This document shows positions 42,836 through 51,697 of a DNA stretch of 64,000 nt, in pieces (position 1 is the first letter of the stretch; each line of letters starts with the position of its first letter). The position numbers and the translations under genes are program-made. The notes under the pieces were generated by a model that saw only the letters and a program-made list of their open reading frames with translations, did no database searches and was not told the origin of the DNA. Source of the DNA: JAEUWI01 sp942492815 (GTDB lineage Bacteria > Hydrogenedentota > Hydrogenedentia > Hydrogenedentales > JAEUWI01); contig OW818658.1 in assembly GCA_942492815.1 (NCBI GenBank), positions 4,216,001 to 4,280,000 on the forward strand, written 5' to 3'.

Positions 42836-44182
42836 TCACGCCTGGGCGGGCTCGGGCAACGCGCCCTCGGCCATCTCGCGAAGCCGCTCGGCCTCCGCCG
42901 CGGCGGCGGCCTCATCGGCCTCGCTGAAGGTAACCATGGCGGCAAAGCCCGCGCACAGTGTGACGAGCACGCCCAGAATCAGAAGGGCCTGGGGCCAGGT
43001 CAGCGCTTCGGCCTTGAAGAGGAAACCCGCGCTAACCGCGCCGAAATTGCCGCCCGCCCCCACGATACCCGCCACCGCGCCCAGCGCACGCTTGTTGATG
43101 AAGGGCACCACGGAGTAGGTTGCACCTTCGGACATCTGAACGAAAAGACTGAATACGATCATGGTACCCAGCGCAAAGGGCAGCAGGGTCATCTGGGAAA
43201 AGAGGATCAGCGCGAGCCCCTCGACCGCAATGGAAACGGCCAGCCAGCGCACGCGCCCTTTGAGGCCGTACTTCTCGCCAAAACGATCGCCGAATACACC
43301 GCCCAGCGTGCGCGCGAAGAGATTCATCAAGCCGAAACAGGCGGCCAGCGCGCCCGCGGCGGCCAGGCTCATGTCGAAGTAGTCGATATAGTAGAGCGCC
43401 GCGATATTGTTAATGGTGAGCTCGACACCGAAGCAGGCGCCGTAGATGAAGAAGAGGGCCCACACGCGGCGATCCTTGCAGGCCTCCGTGAAGCCGCCCT
43501 TGTTCTCTTTCGCGCCCGACATCAGTCCGCGCGCGCGGAGATCCTTGAAATTGCCGTCCGGCGTGTCCTGGGTCACGAAATAGTAGGCGATGCCCGCGAG
43601 GAAGCAGACCGCTCCCGCAATCACCATGGCGATGCGCCAGCCCCAGAACTCGCCCACCCCCATGGCCAGCAGGCCGGCAAAGAGCAACGGCATTACGATC
43701 TGCGTTACGCCCCCGCCCAGATTGCCCCAGCCCGCCGTGGTGGCGTTGGCCGTGCCCACACAATTCGCGGCAAACATGACCGAGGTGTGATACTGCGTGA
43801 TCACGAAGGAAGCGCCGATGGCACCGATGCCGAGACGAAAGAGGAGGAAGGTTTCATAGCTCTGGGCAAAGCCAATGCCCATCACCGGAATAGAACCCAG
43901 CACCAGCAACCACGTGTAGGACAGCCGCGGCCCGATCCGGTCGCAGAGCCAGCCGATGAAGAGGCGGGCGACGATGGTAATGGCGACCGACGCGATAATC
44001 GTGTTGCCGATCTGATCTTTGGTGAGGGAAAGTTCTTCGCGTACGACCGCCATGAGGGGGGCGATACCGAACCAAGCGAAGAAGCAGAGGAAAAAGGCGA
44101 ACCAGGTCATGTGGAAGGCGCGCATCTGCGGCGTTCCCAAGCTGAAAAGATCGATGCGTAAAGCCTTGTGGCGAACTTCCAC
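42836..44182 (-). CDS. Nitrate/nitrite MFS transporter (NarK/NrtP/NasA type)
   Basis: A 448-residue, 12-helix major facilitator. I choose GTG 44182, preceded by GGGAG at 6 nt; an in-frame GTG at 44197 would include the ribosome-binding site in the protein. Nitrate-signature motifs are visible: FFAWFGIAPLM in helix 1, ARLFIGWLCDRIGPR between helices 2-3, ATTAGWGNLGGGVTQ in helix 5 and GAVAGIVGAGGNFGAV in helix 11, all hallmarks of NarK-type proteins. It imports nitrate for the reductases encoded around it. Transcribed with the nitrate reductase and rubredoxin genes; divergent from the nitrite reductase gene. Confidence 0.93.
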   Translation of the reverse strand: MEVRHKALRIDLFSLGTPQMRAFHMTWFAFFLCFFAWFGIAPLMAVVREELSLTKDQIGNTIIASVAITIVARLFIGWLCDRIGPRLSYTWLLVLGSIPVMGIGFAQSYETFLLFRLGIGAIGASFVITQYHTSVMFAANCVGTANATTAGWGNLGGGVTQIVMPLLFAGLLAMGVGEFWGWRIAMVIAGAVCFLAGIAYYFVTQDTPDGNFKDLRARGLMSGAKENKGGFTEACKDRRVWALFFIYGACFGVELTINNIAALYYIDYFDMSLAAAGALAACFGLMNLFARTLGGVFGDRFGEKYGLKGRVRWLAVSIAVEGLALILFSQMTLLPFALGTMIVFSLFVQMSEGATYSVVPFINKRALGAVAGIVGAGGNFGAVSAGFLFKAEALTWPQALLILGVLVTLCAGFAAMVTFSEADEAAAAAEAERLREMAEGALPEPAQA

Positions 44183-44930
44183 GGTAATCTCCCTCACGAT
44201 GAATTTGGTTTGAGTAGAAATGCCTAACTGCGATTCCCCCGTAATGCATGAACTATGCCAAGGTCCGCACCGCGCTCGTTGTCACGGCACCATCCTCGCG
44301 CCGACTGGCCCCATCGCCTATTCACGCTCCGCCGCCAATCCCTTTAAAACCTTGTAAGAGTGCGTCCGGCGCCTATCAATGTCGCGCGCGCCGCCCGACC
44401 CGGGCCGACGTCTGGCGCGCGGTATGGCCATCGGTCGAGGGTAAGTGTCCCGTCTCGAAGGCTGACCGCCGCGTAGGATTCTTCGCCGTCCCCCTACCAA
44501 TCTGTGGTTTCCCCGGCGACCACACCCCCGCCCGTCCCGCAGGTTCAGCGCGAGCGGAGAAGGGCCACATCAACCCGCCTTCCACGCATTCTCCCTCCGC
44601 CAGTCCGCGCACAAAATGCCCCGAATACAGGGGTATTTGCGAAATACCAATGAAGGGCGCCGTCTTGCGGGCCCTTTCGCGTCCCCGCCTTACCCTGGCG
44701 ATCCGGAGCCGAATGGTGCCATTGGCATGCTTGGCATAGCACTTGCTCAACGAATGCCAGACAAATCTCGCGTTGAGTTCGGGCAGCGTACTTCGCGGAG
44801 ATACCCGCCGCGCTGTGTTTCCTGCCCTTAAGGTTTGTAGTTTCAATAAGTTGTCATCATAAAGCTAATGCCGCACGAGAGCGCTCCGCGGCAAACCGCA
44901 AGCATCGCAAAAGTCGGGAACACTCTGGGC
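44183..44930. other. 748-bp divergent intergenic region of the nitrate cluster
   Basis: It separates the minus-strand transporter-reductase operon from the plus-strand NirB-NirD gene. Open frames on both strands (for example 44248-44739 plus, 44376-44846 minus) have no recognisable domains and proline/arginine-rich composition. The length suggests a complex control region for nitrogen regulation, but I see no clear sigma54 -24/-12 element and no convincing leader RNA. An AT-rich tract with TTGTCATCATAAAGCTAAT at 44849-44868 is the most promoter-like piece near the nirB start. Confidence 0.5.
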
Positions 44931-47855
44931 ATGCATATGCGAACTGAAACTCCTCCTACCTCTGTCGTCGTCATCGGAAATGGCATGGTCGGCCACCGCT
45001 TCTGCAAGGCCCTCACAGACCGCGATCCGGATCGCCAATTCTCCATCCATGTATTTGGCGAAGAACCCCGCGCGGCCTACGACCGCGTACAGCTCACCAG
45101 CTTCTTCAGCGGCAAGTCGGCGGAAGACCTGTCTATGGCCGATCGCACCTGGTATGAAGAGCGCGGCATCACGCTGCACCTCTCCGCCCGCGTGGCGTCG
45201 GTTGATCGGCAGGCCGGCAAGGTGCTGCTGGACGACGGACGCGCGGAATCCTATGACTATGTCGTCTTCGCCACCGGCTCCGCGCCCTTCGTTCCCCCAA
45301 TCCCCGGTGTGGACAAGAAGGGCGTGTTTGTCTATCGGACTATTGAAGACCTGGAAGCCATCAAGGCCTATGCGAAACACGCCAAGCGCGCGACAGTAAT
45401 CGGCGGCGGTTTGCTCGGTCTCGAAGCGGCCAAGGCGGTGGTAGACCTCGGATTGGAAGTCAATGTGGTCGAGTTTGCGCCGCGCCTGATGCCGAGGCAG
45501 CTTGACGAAGGCGCATCGGATCTCCTGGTTAAGGAGATTGAATCCCTCGGCGTCAAGGTCATGCTCCGCATGCAGACCCAGGCCATCGAGGGCAATGGAA
45601 GTATCACGGGCCTGCGTTTTGCGGATGATTCGGTGCTCGACGCCGACATGCTCGTCATCTCTGCGGGCATCAAGCCGCGCGACGAGCTAGCGCGCAACGC
45701 GGGCCTCGCCGTGGGACAGCGCGGCGGCATCCTGGTGGATGACATGCTCCAGACGAGCGATCCGCGCATGTTTGCCATTGGCGAAGCGGCCTTTCACGAC
45801 GGTATGATCTATGGCCTGGTCGCGCCGGGCTATGAGATGGCGGAGATTCTTGCGGATCGCCTAACGGGCGGCACACGGCTCTTCAAGGGCGCGGACATGA
45901 GCACGAAGCTCAAGCTCCTCGGCGTGGAAGTGGCCAGCCTCGGCATCGCCGACCCCATGGCCTCCCCCGAGCGCACCGTGGTGGTGAAGGATGCGCGCAA
46001 AGGCATCTACAAGAAGATCACCCTTTCCGAATGCGGCAAGAAACTTGAAGGCGGCATTCTGGTGGGCGATACCGCCGAGTACGCCAAGCTCCTCCACCTC
46101 TTCCGCACCGGCGAAGGGATGCCGGAAGATCCGGAGTCCCTCATCCTCGGTAAGGGTGGCACCGACGAAGGCGCGAAGTCGATGCCGGATTCGATGCAGG
46201 TCTGCTCGTGTAACAGCGTGTCCAAGGGCGACCTCTGCAGCGCCATTCGCGCGGGCGAGCTCACGACGCTGGACGAAGTGAAACGCTGCACCACGGCGGG
46301 CACGGGCTGCGGTGGCTGCGTACCGCTGGTAAAAGATCTTCTCGCGGAAGAACTCAAAAGCGCTGGTGTCGTCGTCACGAAGACGATCTGCGAGCACTTC
46401 CCCCTGAGCCGTCAGGAGCTTTTCCATGGCGTGAAGATTCGGAAGCTGAGAACCTACGGCGACGTACTCCAGCATCTGGGCCAGGGCGGCGGTTGCGAAG
46501 TGTGCAAGCCCGCGGTGGCGTCCATCCTATCTAGTCTGTGGAACGCACACATCATTGAACACGCCACGATTCAGGACAGCAATGATCGATTCCTCGCGAA
46601 CATTCAACGGGGTGGTACTTATTCCGTGATTCCCCGCGTGGCCGGTGGCGAGATCACGGCCGAAAAACTCATCGTCCTCGGCGAAGTCGCTAAGAAATAC
46701 GACCTCTACTGCAAAATCACCGGCGGCCAGCGCATCGACCTGCTCGGCGCGCGGGTGGAGCAGCTTCCCGACATCTGGGAGGAGCTCATCAAAGCGGGCT
46801 TTGAAAGCGGACACGCCTATGGCAAGGCGGTACGCACGGTGAAGAGTTGCGTGGGCCAGACCTGGTGTCGCTTTGGCGTGCAGGATTCCACGGCCTTCGC
46901 CATCCGCATTGAAGAGCGTTACAAGGGTATCCGCGCGCCCCACAAACTGAAGTTCGCCGTCTCCGGCTGTGTGCGCGAATGCGCCGAGGCCCAGTGCAAG
47001 GACGTGGGCCTCATCGCCACGGAGAAGGGCTGGAACCTCTACGTGGCGGGCAACGGCGGGGCCAAGCCACGCCACGCCGATCTGCTCGCCTCGGACCTGA
47101 GTGAAGAACAGGCCACCCTCTACATTGATCGCTTCCTCATGTATTACATCCACACCGCCGACCCGCTTCAGCGCACCTCCGTGTGGCTGGAGAAGCTCGA
47201 AGGCGGATTGGAGCAGGTTAAGCAGGTCGTCATCAACGATTCCCTCGGCATCTGCGAGACGCTCGAAGCCGATATGGCGCGCCTCGTCGATACCTACCAT
47301 TGCGAATGGGACGAGGTCGTGAACAATCCCGAAAAGCGGGCCTTGTTCCGACACTTCGCGAATGCCGAGGCCGCCGACAGTACCATCGCCTTCGTGCCCG
47401 AGCGCGGACAGAAGCGTCCCGCCGATTGGCCCGCCGCACCTTTCCAGAATGGCAAGGCGATGATCGGCGCGTCGACCTGGTGGAAGGCCGGGCGCGTGGA
47501 GACCTTCCCCCGCGACGGCGGCATGGCCGTGGACTATGCGGGCGCGCAGCTCGCCGTGTTTCACGTCGCCGCCACGGACCGCTGGTACGCCAGCCAGAAC
47601 ATGTGCCCCCACAAGCAGGACATGCTCCTCGCCCGGGGCATGGTCGGCGAGAAGGACGGCGTGGCGAAGGTCGCCTGTCCGCTCCACAAGAAACAATTCT
47701 CCCTGGAAGATGGAAGCTGCCTGAGCGGCGACGACCTCCACGTCGCGACCTTTGAGGTGAAGGTGGAAGATGGCTTCGTCTACCTGCTGTTGCCCCCCGC
47801 CGACGAGTTGATGAAATCAGTCATGCCGGAAGCCGCCTGCGCGGGAACCTGCTGA
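44931..47855 (+). CDS. nirB: Assimilatory nitrite reductase NirB-NirD fusion
   Basis: A 974-residue enzyme if started at ATG 44931 (ATG 44937 and 44868 are in-frame alternatives; no clear ribosome site separates them). Order: FAD/NAD(P)H module (VVVIGNGMVGHRF, VIGGGLLGLEAAKAV, MFAIGEAAFH), BFD [2Fe-2S] domain (VCSCNSVSKGD to TAGTGCGGC), sulfite/nitrite reductase halves with siroheme/4Fe-4S cysteines in CVGQTWC and GCVRECAEAQC, then a NirD-type Rieske domain (NMCPHKQDM and ACPLHKKQF) from about residue 850. Usually NirD is a separate subunit. It reduces nitrite to ammonium in the cytoplasm and completes the nitrate assimilation pathway. Confidence 0.93.
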   Translation: MHMRTETPPTSVVVIGNGMVGHRFCKALTDRDPDRQFSIHVFGEEPRAAYDRVQLTSFFSGKSAEDLSMADRTWYEERGITLHLSARVASVDRQAGKVLLDDGRAESYDYVVFATGSAPFVPPIPGVDKKGVFVYRTIEDLEAIKAYAKHAKRATVIGGGLLGLEAAKAVVDLGLEVNVVEFAPRLMPRQLDEGASDLLVKEIESLGVKVMLRMQTQAIEGNGSITGLRFADDSVLDADMLVISAGIKPRDELARNAGLAVGQRGGILVDDMLQTSDPRMFAIGEAAFHDGMIYGLVAPGYEMAEILADRLTGGTRLFKGADMSTKLKLLGVEVASLGIADPMASPERTVVVKDARKGIYKKITLSECGKKLEGGILVGDTAEYAKLLHLFRTGEGMPEDPESLILGKGGTDEGAKSMPDSMQVCSCNSVSKGDLCSAIRAGELTTLDEVKRCTTAGTGCGGCVPLVKDLLAEELKSAGVVVTKTICEHFPLSRQELFHGVKIRKLRTYGDVLQHLGQGGGCEVCKPAVASILSSLWNAHIIEHATIQDSNDRFLANIQRGGTYSVIPRVAGGEITAEKLIVLGEVAKKYDLYCKITGGQRIDLLGARVEQLPDIWEELIKAGFESGHAYGKAVRTVKSCVGQTWCRFGVQDSTAFAIRIEERYKGIRAPHKLKFAVSGCVRECAEAQCKDVGLIATEKGWNLYVAGNGGAKPRHADLLASDLSEEQATLYIDRFLMYYIHTADPLQRTSVWLEKLEGGLEQVKQVVINDSLGICETLEADMARLVDTYHCEWDEVVNNPEKRALFRHFANAEAADSTIAFVPERGQKRPADWPAAPFQNGKAMIGASTWWKAGRVETFPRDGGMAVDYAGAQLAVFHVAATDRWYASQNMCPHKQDMLLARGMVGEKDGVAKVACPLHKKQFSLEDGSCLSGDDLHVATFEVKVEDGFVYLLLPPADELMKSVMPEAACAGTC

Positions 47856-47910
47856 ACCCATAAACGATTTTTCCTGCGCAGGTGAATCGCAGGATTCGCA
47901 CAAAGAAACT

Positions 47911-47944
47911 CCGCCCCCGGTTCTTGCGTTGCCGGGGGCGGCGT
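47911..47944 (+). terminator. Terminator hairpin after nirB
   Basis: CCGCCCCCGG (47911-47920) and CCGGGGGCGG (47932-47941) form a perfect 10-bp stem with an 11-nt loop; only CGTTTG follows, so the U-tract is weak. Confidence 0.7.
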
Positions 47945-47964
47945 TTGCGATCCGGACCTTCTTT

Positions 47965-47994
47965 ACCACTGATGACACGGATAACACGGATTTT
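47965..47994. repeat. CACGGATAA-type short repeat
   Basis: CACTGATGA, CACGGATAA and CACGGATTTT form three imperfect 9-bp units. Same family as the arms of the 51613-51689 inverted repeat. Confidence 0.55.
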
Positions 47995-48123
47995 CATTGG
48001 AAAAAGACTGAACCGCAAGTTTTCGCAAATGGGTGCAAATTAGAGCTCGCTTCGAATCGTTGAGCCGCGAATGAACCTTCCGGTCTCCATGGCGTAGTAT
48101 GAACTGAAAGGAGCGCATGCGCC

Positions 48124-48957
48124 ATGTCGCCATTGGAACCATCCTTCAATAGCAGCCCGTCCGATGTGCCCGAGCCCGGCTTGGATCGCAGTCCAAGTCA
48201 GAAGCGGGCCACGGTGCGATTCTGGATAGCGCTGATTGCCGGATTGTGTCTCGTCGGACTACTTGCGTTCATCCTGCTGCCCGCTTTCGCCAGGATCAAT
48301 GTCGACCGGGGCCGACCGAACACGCAGAACAACATGAAAGTCATGGGTCTGGTCTTCAAGATGTATGCGAACGAATCTGCGGGCAACCGCTGGCCGAACC
48401 TCGCTCCCCAAGATCGGATCTGGGCAACCGAGCTGTCGGTACTCTATCCCGAGTTTCTCCAGGATCCAACCGTGCTCGTCTCAAGTGAACATCCGGATGC
48501 CGAGCACATCCGGGAAACCCTGCGTGCCGTACTGGAGGGTTCAAATCCCGACTACGAAACGGCGGAAGGCCTGATGGCCTTGAGCTTCGCGTACTTCGGC
48601 TATGCGGTGAACAATGAAATGGAATTCGATGCGATACTGCAGGCGAGGGCAAGCGGCTTGACAGATGACCCGCGCGATACCGTGCATTTGCCGAGCAGCG
48701 GCAAATGGGTGCCACCCCTGAACATGGACGCAATGCGATGTTTCGGGTCAAACCCCGAGCACCCCGACTATCCGCTGGAGATCAATCCCACAAATCCGGT
48801 GCTCGTGGAAATCTGGGGATGGAAAGCAAGGCAGACGAATGAGGACTTCCGCGGTGCGAATGTCCTATTCATGGATGGCCACGTGGAGTTTGTTCCTCTG
48901 GGCGCTTTCCCCGTGGTGCCATCTGTGATGGATGGGCTGTGCGGGATAACGCCATGA
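48124..48957 (+). CDS. DUF1559-like (H-X9-DG) membrane protein without prepilin signal
   Basis: A 277-residue protein. A 35-residue hydrophilic N-terminus precedes one membrane helix (FWIALIAGLCLVGLLAFILLPAFARI). The soluble part contains NNMKVMGLVFKMYANESAGNRWPNL, which is the post-helix motif of DUF1559 pilins, and ends with ANVLFMDGHVEFVPLG, the H-X9-DG signature. The Gly-Phe-Thr prepilin cleavage motif is missing, so it should remain an inner-membrane protein rather than be assembled by type IV machinery. GAAAGGAG precedes the ATG. The next gene encodes a paralogue and overlaps by 4 nt. Confidence 0.75.
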   Translation: MSPLEPSFNSSPSDVPEPGLDRSPSQKRATVRFWIALIAGLCLVGLLAFILLPAFARINVDRGRPNTQNNMKVMGLVFKMYANESAGNRWPNLAPQDRIWATELSVLYPEFLQDPTVLVSSEHPDAEHIRETLRAVLEGSNPDYETAEGLMALSFAYFGYAVNNEMEFDAILQARASGLTDDPRDTVHLPSSGKWVPPLNMDAMRCFGSNPEHPDYPLEINPTNPVLVEIWGWKARQTNEDFRGANVLFMDGHVEFVPLGAFPVVPSVMDGLCGITP

Positions 48958-49754
48958 GCGGCCCGGTACTTGGACCAGATGAGCGCCATCCCGCGCCCGC
49001 TTGTTTCTGGATCGCACTGGTTGCCGGATTGTGCTTGGTCGGATTGCCGATTTGTTTCTATCTGCTTTCCCGCGCGGAAGTAAATGCTAACCGAGGCCAC
49101 GTGAGCACACCTTTGAACATGGTGCGCATGGGGTCGCTTTTCAGTGTGTACGCCGATACGTCCAGCGGGAATCTCTGGCCAGGTCTTGCGGACAACGATC
49201 GTATCTGGGCTCCGGACCTGTCGGTTCTCTATTCGGAATTTCTCCAGGACCCCAGTGTGCTCGTAGCGCGCGAGCACCCGGAAGCCGAACACATCCAGGA
49301 GTCGCTGCGTGCGATGCTGGAGGGGCCGAATCCCGACTACGAAACGGCTGAGGGCCTGATGGCGCTGAGCTTTGCGTATCTTGGCCATGCCGTGAGGGAT
49401 GAGTCAGGATTTCAATCGCTAGCGGAAGCGCGAAAGCAAGGGCTTGTTGATGGTTCCGGTGAAAACAAGTCGGTACCCGGAGATTCAGGAATGATCTTTC
49501 CGCTTCGCGGGGGGATCGAGCGCTTCTTCATCACGGACGTCAATGGGGTAGTCGGCCCCCTTGAGGAAAAAATGCGGGCCGTTATCCCCGTGCTCATTGA
49601 GACGGCCGGGTGGAGGTACAAATCTTCGCTGGAGTCTTATCCGGGTGCCGACGTGTTGTATTTGGACGGTCACGTGGACCGGGTGCCGCTGGGAACCTTT
49701 CCCGTGGTACCCTCAGTGATGGACGCGCTGTGCGGCGTCACGCCGGAGGGCTGA
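48954..49754 (+). CDS. DUF1559-like (H-X9-DG) membrane protein, paralogue of the upstream gene
   Basis: A 266-residue protein starting MSGPVLGPDERH at an ATGA overlap. One membrane helix (FWIALVAGLCLVGLPICFYLL) is followed by a domain about half identical to the preceding protein: DRIWAPDLSVLYSEFLQDPSVLVAREHPEAEH and NPDYETAEGLMALSFAYLGHAV. It also contains LRGGIERFFITDVNG, which is shared with the true DUF1559 pilins at 56.4-61.9 kb, and the terminal ADVLYLDGHVDRVPLG motif. Tandem duplication is evident. Role unknown; a membrane-anchored decoy or scaffold related to the pilins is possible. Confidence 0.75.
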   Translation: MSGPVLGPDERHPAPACFWIALVAGLCLVGLPICFYLLSRAEVNANRGHVSTPLNMVRMGSLFSVYADTSSGNLWPGLADNDRIWAPDLSVLYSEFLQDPSVLVAREHPEAEHIQESLRAMLEGPNPDYETAEGLMALSFAYLGHAVRDESGFQSLAEARKQGLVDGSGENKSVPGDSGMIFPLRGGIERFFITDVNGVVGPLEEKMRAVIPVLIETAGWRYKSSLESYPGADVLYLDGHVDRVPLGTFPVVPSVMDALCGVTPEG

Positions 49755-49782
49755 CGGGAGCACAATGGGTAAATGCGTGACG

Positions 49783-49890
49783 AATCAGACGGATAGGACA
49801 CTGTCTTTTTCCTTAGGGCAACCCCCCCCCAGTCGTGCCAGATCGGATAGGACCGATGAGATAAGTCCGACTTGTCCGTCCTGTCGAGAC
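49783..49890. repeat. GGATAGGAC-type repeats between convergent genes
   Basis: GACGGATAGGACACTGTC (49791-49808 region) and GATCGGATAGGACCGAT (49842-49858), then inverted TCCGACTTGTCCGTCC (49866-49881), flank a run of nine C. The block separates the convergent DUF1559-like and DUF1501 genes and matches the units at 18.6-19.4 kb. Confidence 0.7.
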
Positions 49891-49900
49891 CCCTCGCCCC

Positions 49901-51373
49901 CTAAGCAATAATATCGTAAATCGGGTCCGCGCCTTCGACGCCCACAAGCTTCTGATCCAAGCCATTATAAAAATAGCTCAGATGGTTCGGGTCGAGTCCA
50001 AGCTGGTGGAGCACCGTGGCGTGGAGGCGCTTGACGTGGAGGCGATCGGTCACCGCCGCGCTGCCGAGATCGTCGGTCTCACCGTAGGAGATGCCGCCCT
50101 TGATGCCGCCCCCGGCCATCCACATGGTGAAGCCCATGGAGTTGTGATCGCGGCCCGTGCCCTTTTCGTACTCCGCCGTGGGCTGGCGGCCGAATTCGCC
50201 GCCCCAGATGACGAGGGTCTCGTCGAGGAGGCCGCGCTGCTTCAAATCTTTCAGCAGCCCCGCGATGGGCTTGTCGGTGTTGCCCGCATGGAAATTGTGG
50301 TTGTCCTGCAGATCCGCGTGGGCGTCCCAGTTCGCGTCGTTGTGGGCACCACCGGAGTAGAGCTGGACGAAGCGCACGCCGCGCTCCACGAGCCGCCGCG
50401 CGAGGAGGCACTTGCGCCCGAAGTCTTCCGTGCGCGCGTGGTCCATGCCGTAAAGGCGTTTCACGTGCTCCGGCTCCTGATCGAGTTCCACGGCCTCGGG
50501 CGCGGTCACCTGCATATTGTAGGCCAGCTCGTAGCTCGCAATGCGCGCGGCGAGATCCGTGTTGTCCACGCGATCTGCCAGGTGCTGGTTGTTGAAGTGA
50601 TTCAGATGCGACAGCAGCGTCTTCTGCTCGTCGCGGGACATGCCGCGCACGTTGCTCAGGTTGAGGATCGGGTCGCCCTGGGGGCGGAACACCGTCGCCT
50701 CGTAGCTCGCGGGCATGTAGCCGCTGGTCCAGTTCTGCGCGCCGCTGATGGGGCCGCCGGTCTTGTCCAACATCACCACGTAGCCCGGCAGGTTGTCGTT
50801 CATCGAGCCGAGGCCGTAGTTCACCCAGGAGCCCATAGAGGGATTCCCACTGAGGATGCGCCCCGAGTTCATCATGAGCATGGCGGAGCCGTGGATGGGT
50901 GAATCGGCGGTCATGGACTTCAGAAAGGCGATGTCGTCCACGCAGGTGGCCACGTGGGGAAAGAGCTCTGACACCCAGGCGCCGGACTGACCGTGCTGGC
51001 CGAAGCGCCACTTCGGGCCCACGACGCGGCCTTCATTTTTCTGGCCGCCCCGTCCCGCCGTCTTGACCTGGATGGTTTTGCCGTCGAGGCGATAGAGCTC
51101 CGGCTTGTAGTCGAAGGTATCCACATGGCTCGGGCCGCCGTACATGAAGAGAAAGATGACGTTCTTGGCCTTCGGCGCGATCATCGAGGCCCGCTCGGCC
51201 AGCGGACTCTTGAAGGGCGTGACCCCATCGGCGGCGAAGGCCTGGTTGTTCAAGAAGCCGTCGCTGCCCATCAGGCCCGCCAGCGCAAGGGAGGTGAAGC
51301 CGCCGCCCATGGTGCTGAGAAACTCGCGGCGCGTGCGCCCGCAAAAGGATCCGCGCGGTTTGTCGTTGGTCAT
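49901..51373 (-). CDS. DUF1501 protein, Tat-exported
   Basis: A 490-residue protein. Twin-arginine signal CGRTRREFLSTMGGGFTSLALAGLMG. The DUF1501 body belongs to the alkaline-phosphatase-like/sulfatase-like fold: VIFLFMYGGPSHVDTFDYKPEL, PIHGSAMLMMNSGR, VQLYSGGAHNDANWDAH, ETLVIWGGEFGRQPTAEY and GRDHNSMGFTMWMAGGGIKGG. These proteins are almost always encoded right after a DUF1549/DUF1553 cytochrome gene in PVC bacteria and are probably secreted together. Here an ISL3-type element separates the pair by about 1.9 kb. The enzymatic function is unknown. Confidence 0.92.
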   Translation of the reverse strand: MTNDKPRGSFCGRTRREFLSTMGGGFTSLALAGLMGSDGFLNNQAFAADGVTPFKSPLAERASMIAPKAKNVIFLFMYGGPSHVDTFDYKPELYRLDGKTIQVKTAGRGGQKNEGRVVGPKWRFGQHGQSGAWVSELFPHVATCVDDIAFLKSMTADSPIHGSAMLMMNSGRILSGNPSMGSWVNYGLGSMNDNLPGYVVMLDKTGGPISGAQNWTSGYMPASYEATVFRPQGDPILNLSNVRGMSRDEQKTLLSHLNHFNNQHLADRVDNTDLAARIASYELAYNMQVTAPEAVELDQEPEHVKRLYGMDHARTEDFGRKCLLARRLVERGVRFVQLYSGGAHNDANWDAHADLQDNHNFHAGNTDKPIAGLLKDLKQRGLLDETLVIWGGEFGRQPTAEYEKGTGRDHNSMGFTMWMAGGGIKGGISYGETDDLGSAAVTDRLHVKRLHATVLHQLGLDPNHLSYFYNGLDQKLVGVEGADPIYDIIA

Positions 51374-51612
51374 TGGATTGTACTCCTATATTCGCGCCCT
51401 GGGGCGAAGAAGATAACGATAAAATTGGCCGCGAACGAACGCATAGATCGCAAAGAATATGTACAGTTGTAACTCGTTATCCGTCAGAAGCGCCAGCGAA
51501 ATAACACAATCACAAATGAACCCTAATCATCCGGATAAACTAAGAATCCGAAGCGTATAGAATAACGCTCTAAGGGCTCTACGAATTTCATCAGGCCATC
51601 TTTCTGCTTTTC

Positions 51613-51689
51613 ATCCGTGAGTTTCCGTGTAATCCGTGGTCAAAGAATTTTGCTTTTCTTGACCACGGATTACACGGAAACTCACGGAT
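51613..51689. repeat. Perfect 31-bp inverted repeat (CACGGATTA-type)
   Basis: Arms at 51613-51643 and 51659-51689 are exact reverse complements with a 15-bp AT-rich loop; each arm is made of CACGGAT/CACGGAA-type 9-10-bp units. It would form a strong hairpin upstream of the DUF1501 gene. The ISL3-type element inserted directly at its right foot. Confidence 0.85.
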
Positions 51690-51697
51690 AAATAAAA

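Noticed and set aside
44248..44846. Overlapping frames in the divergent nitrate region
   Set aside because: Both strands are open with proline- and arginine-rich translations and no recognisable motifs; treated as noncoding.
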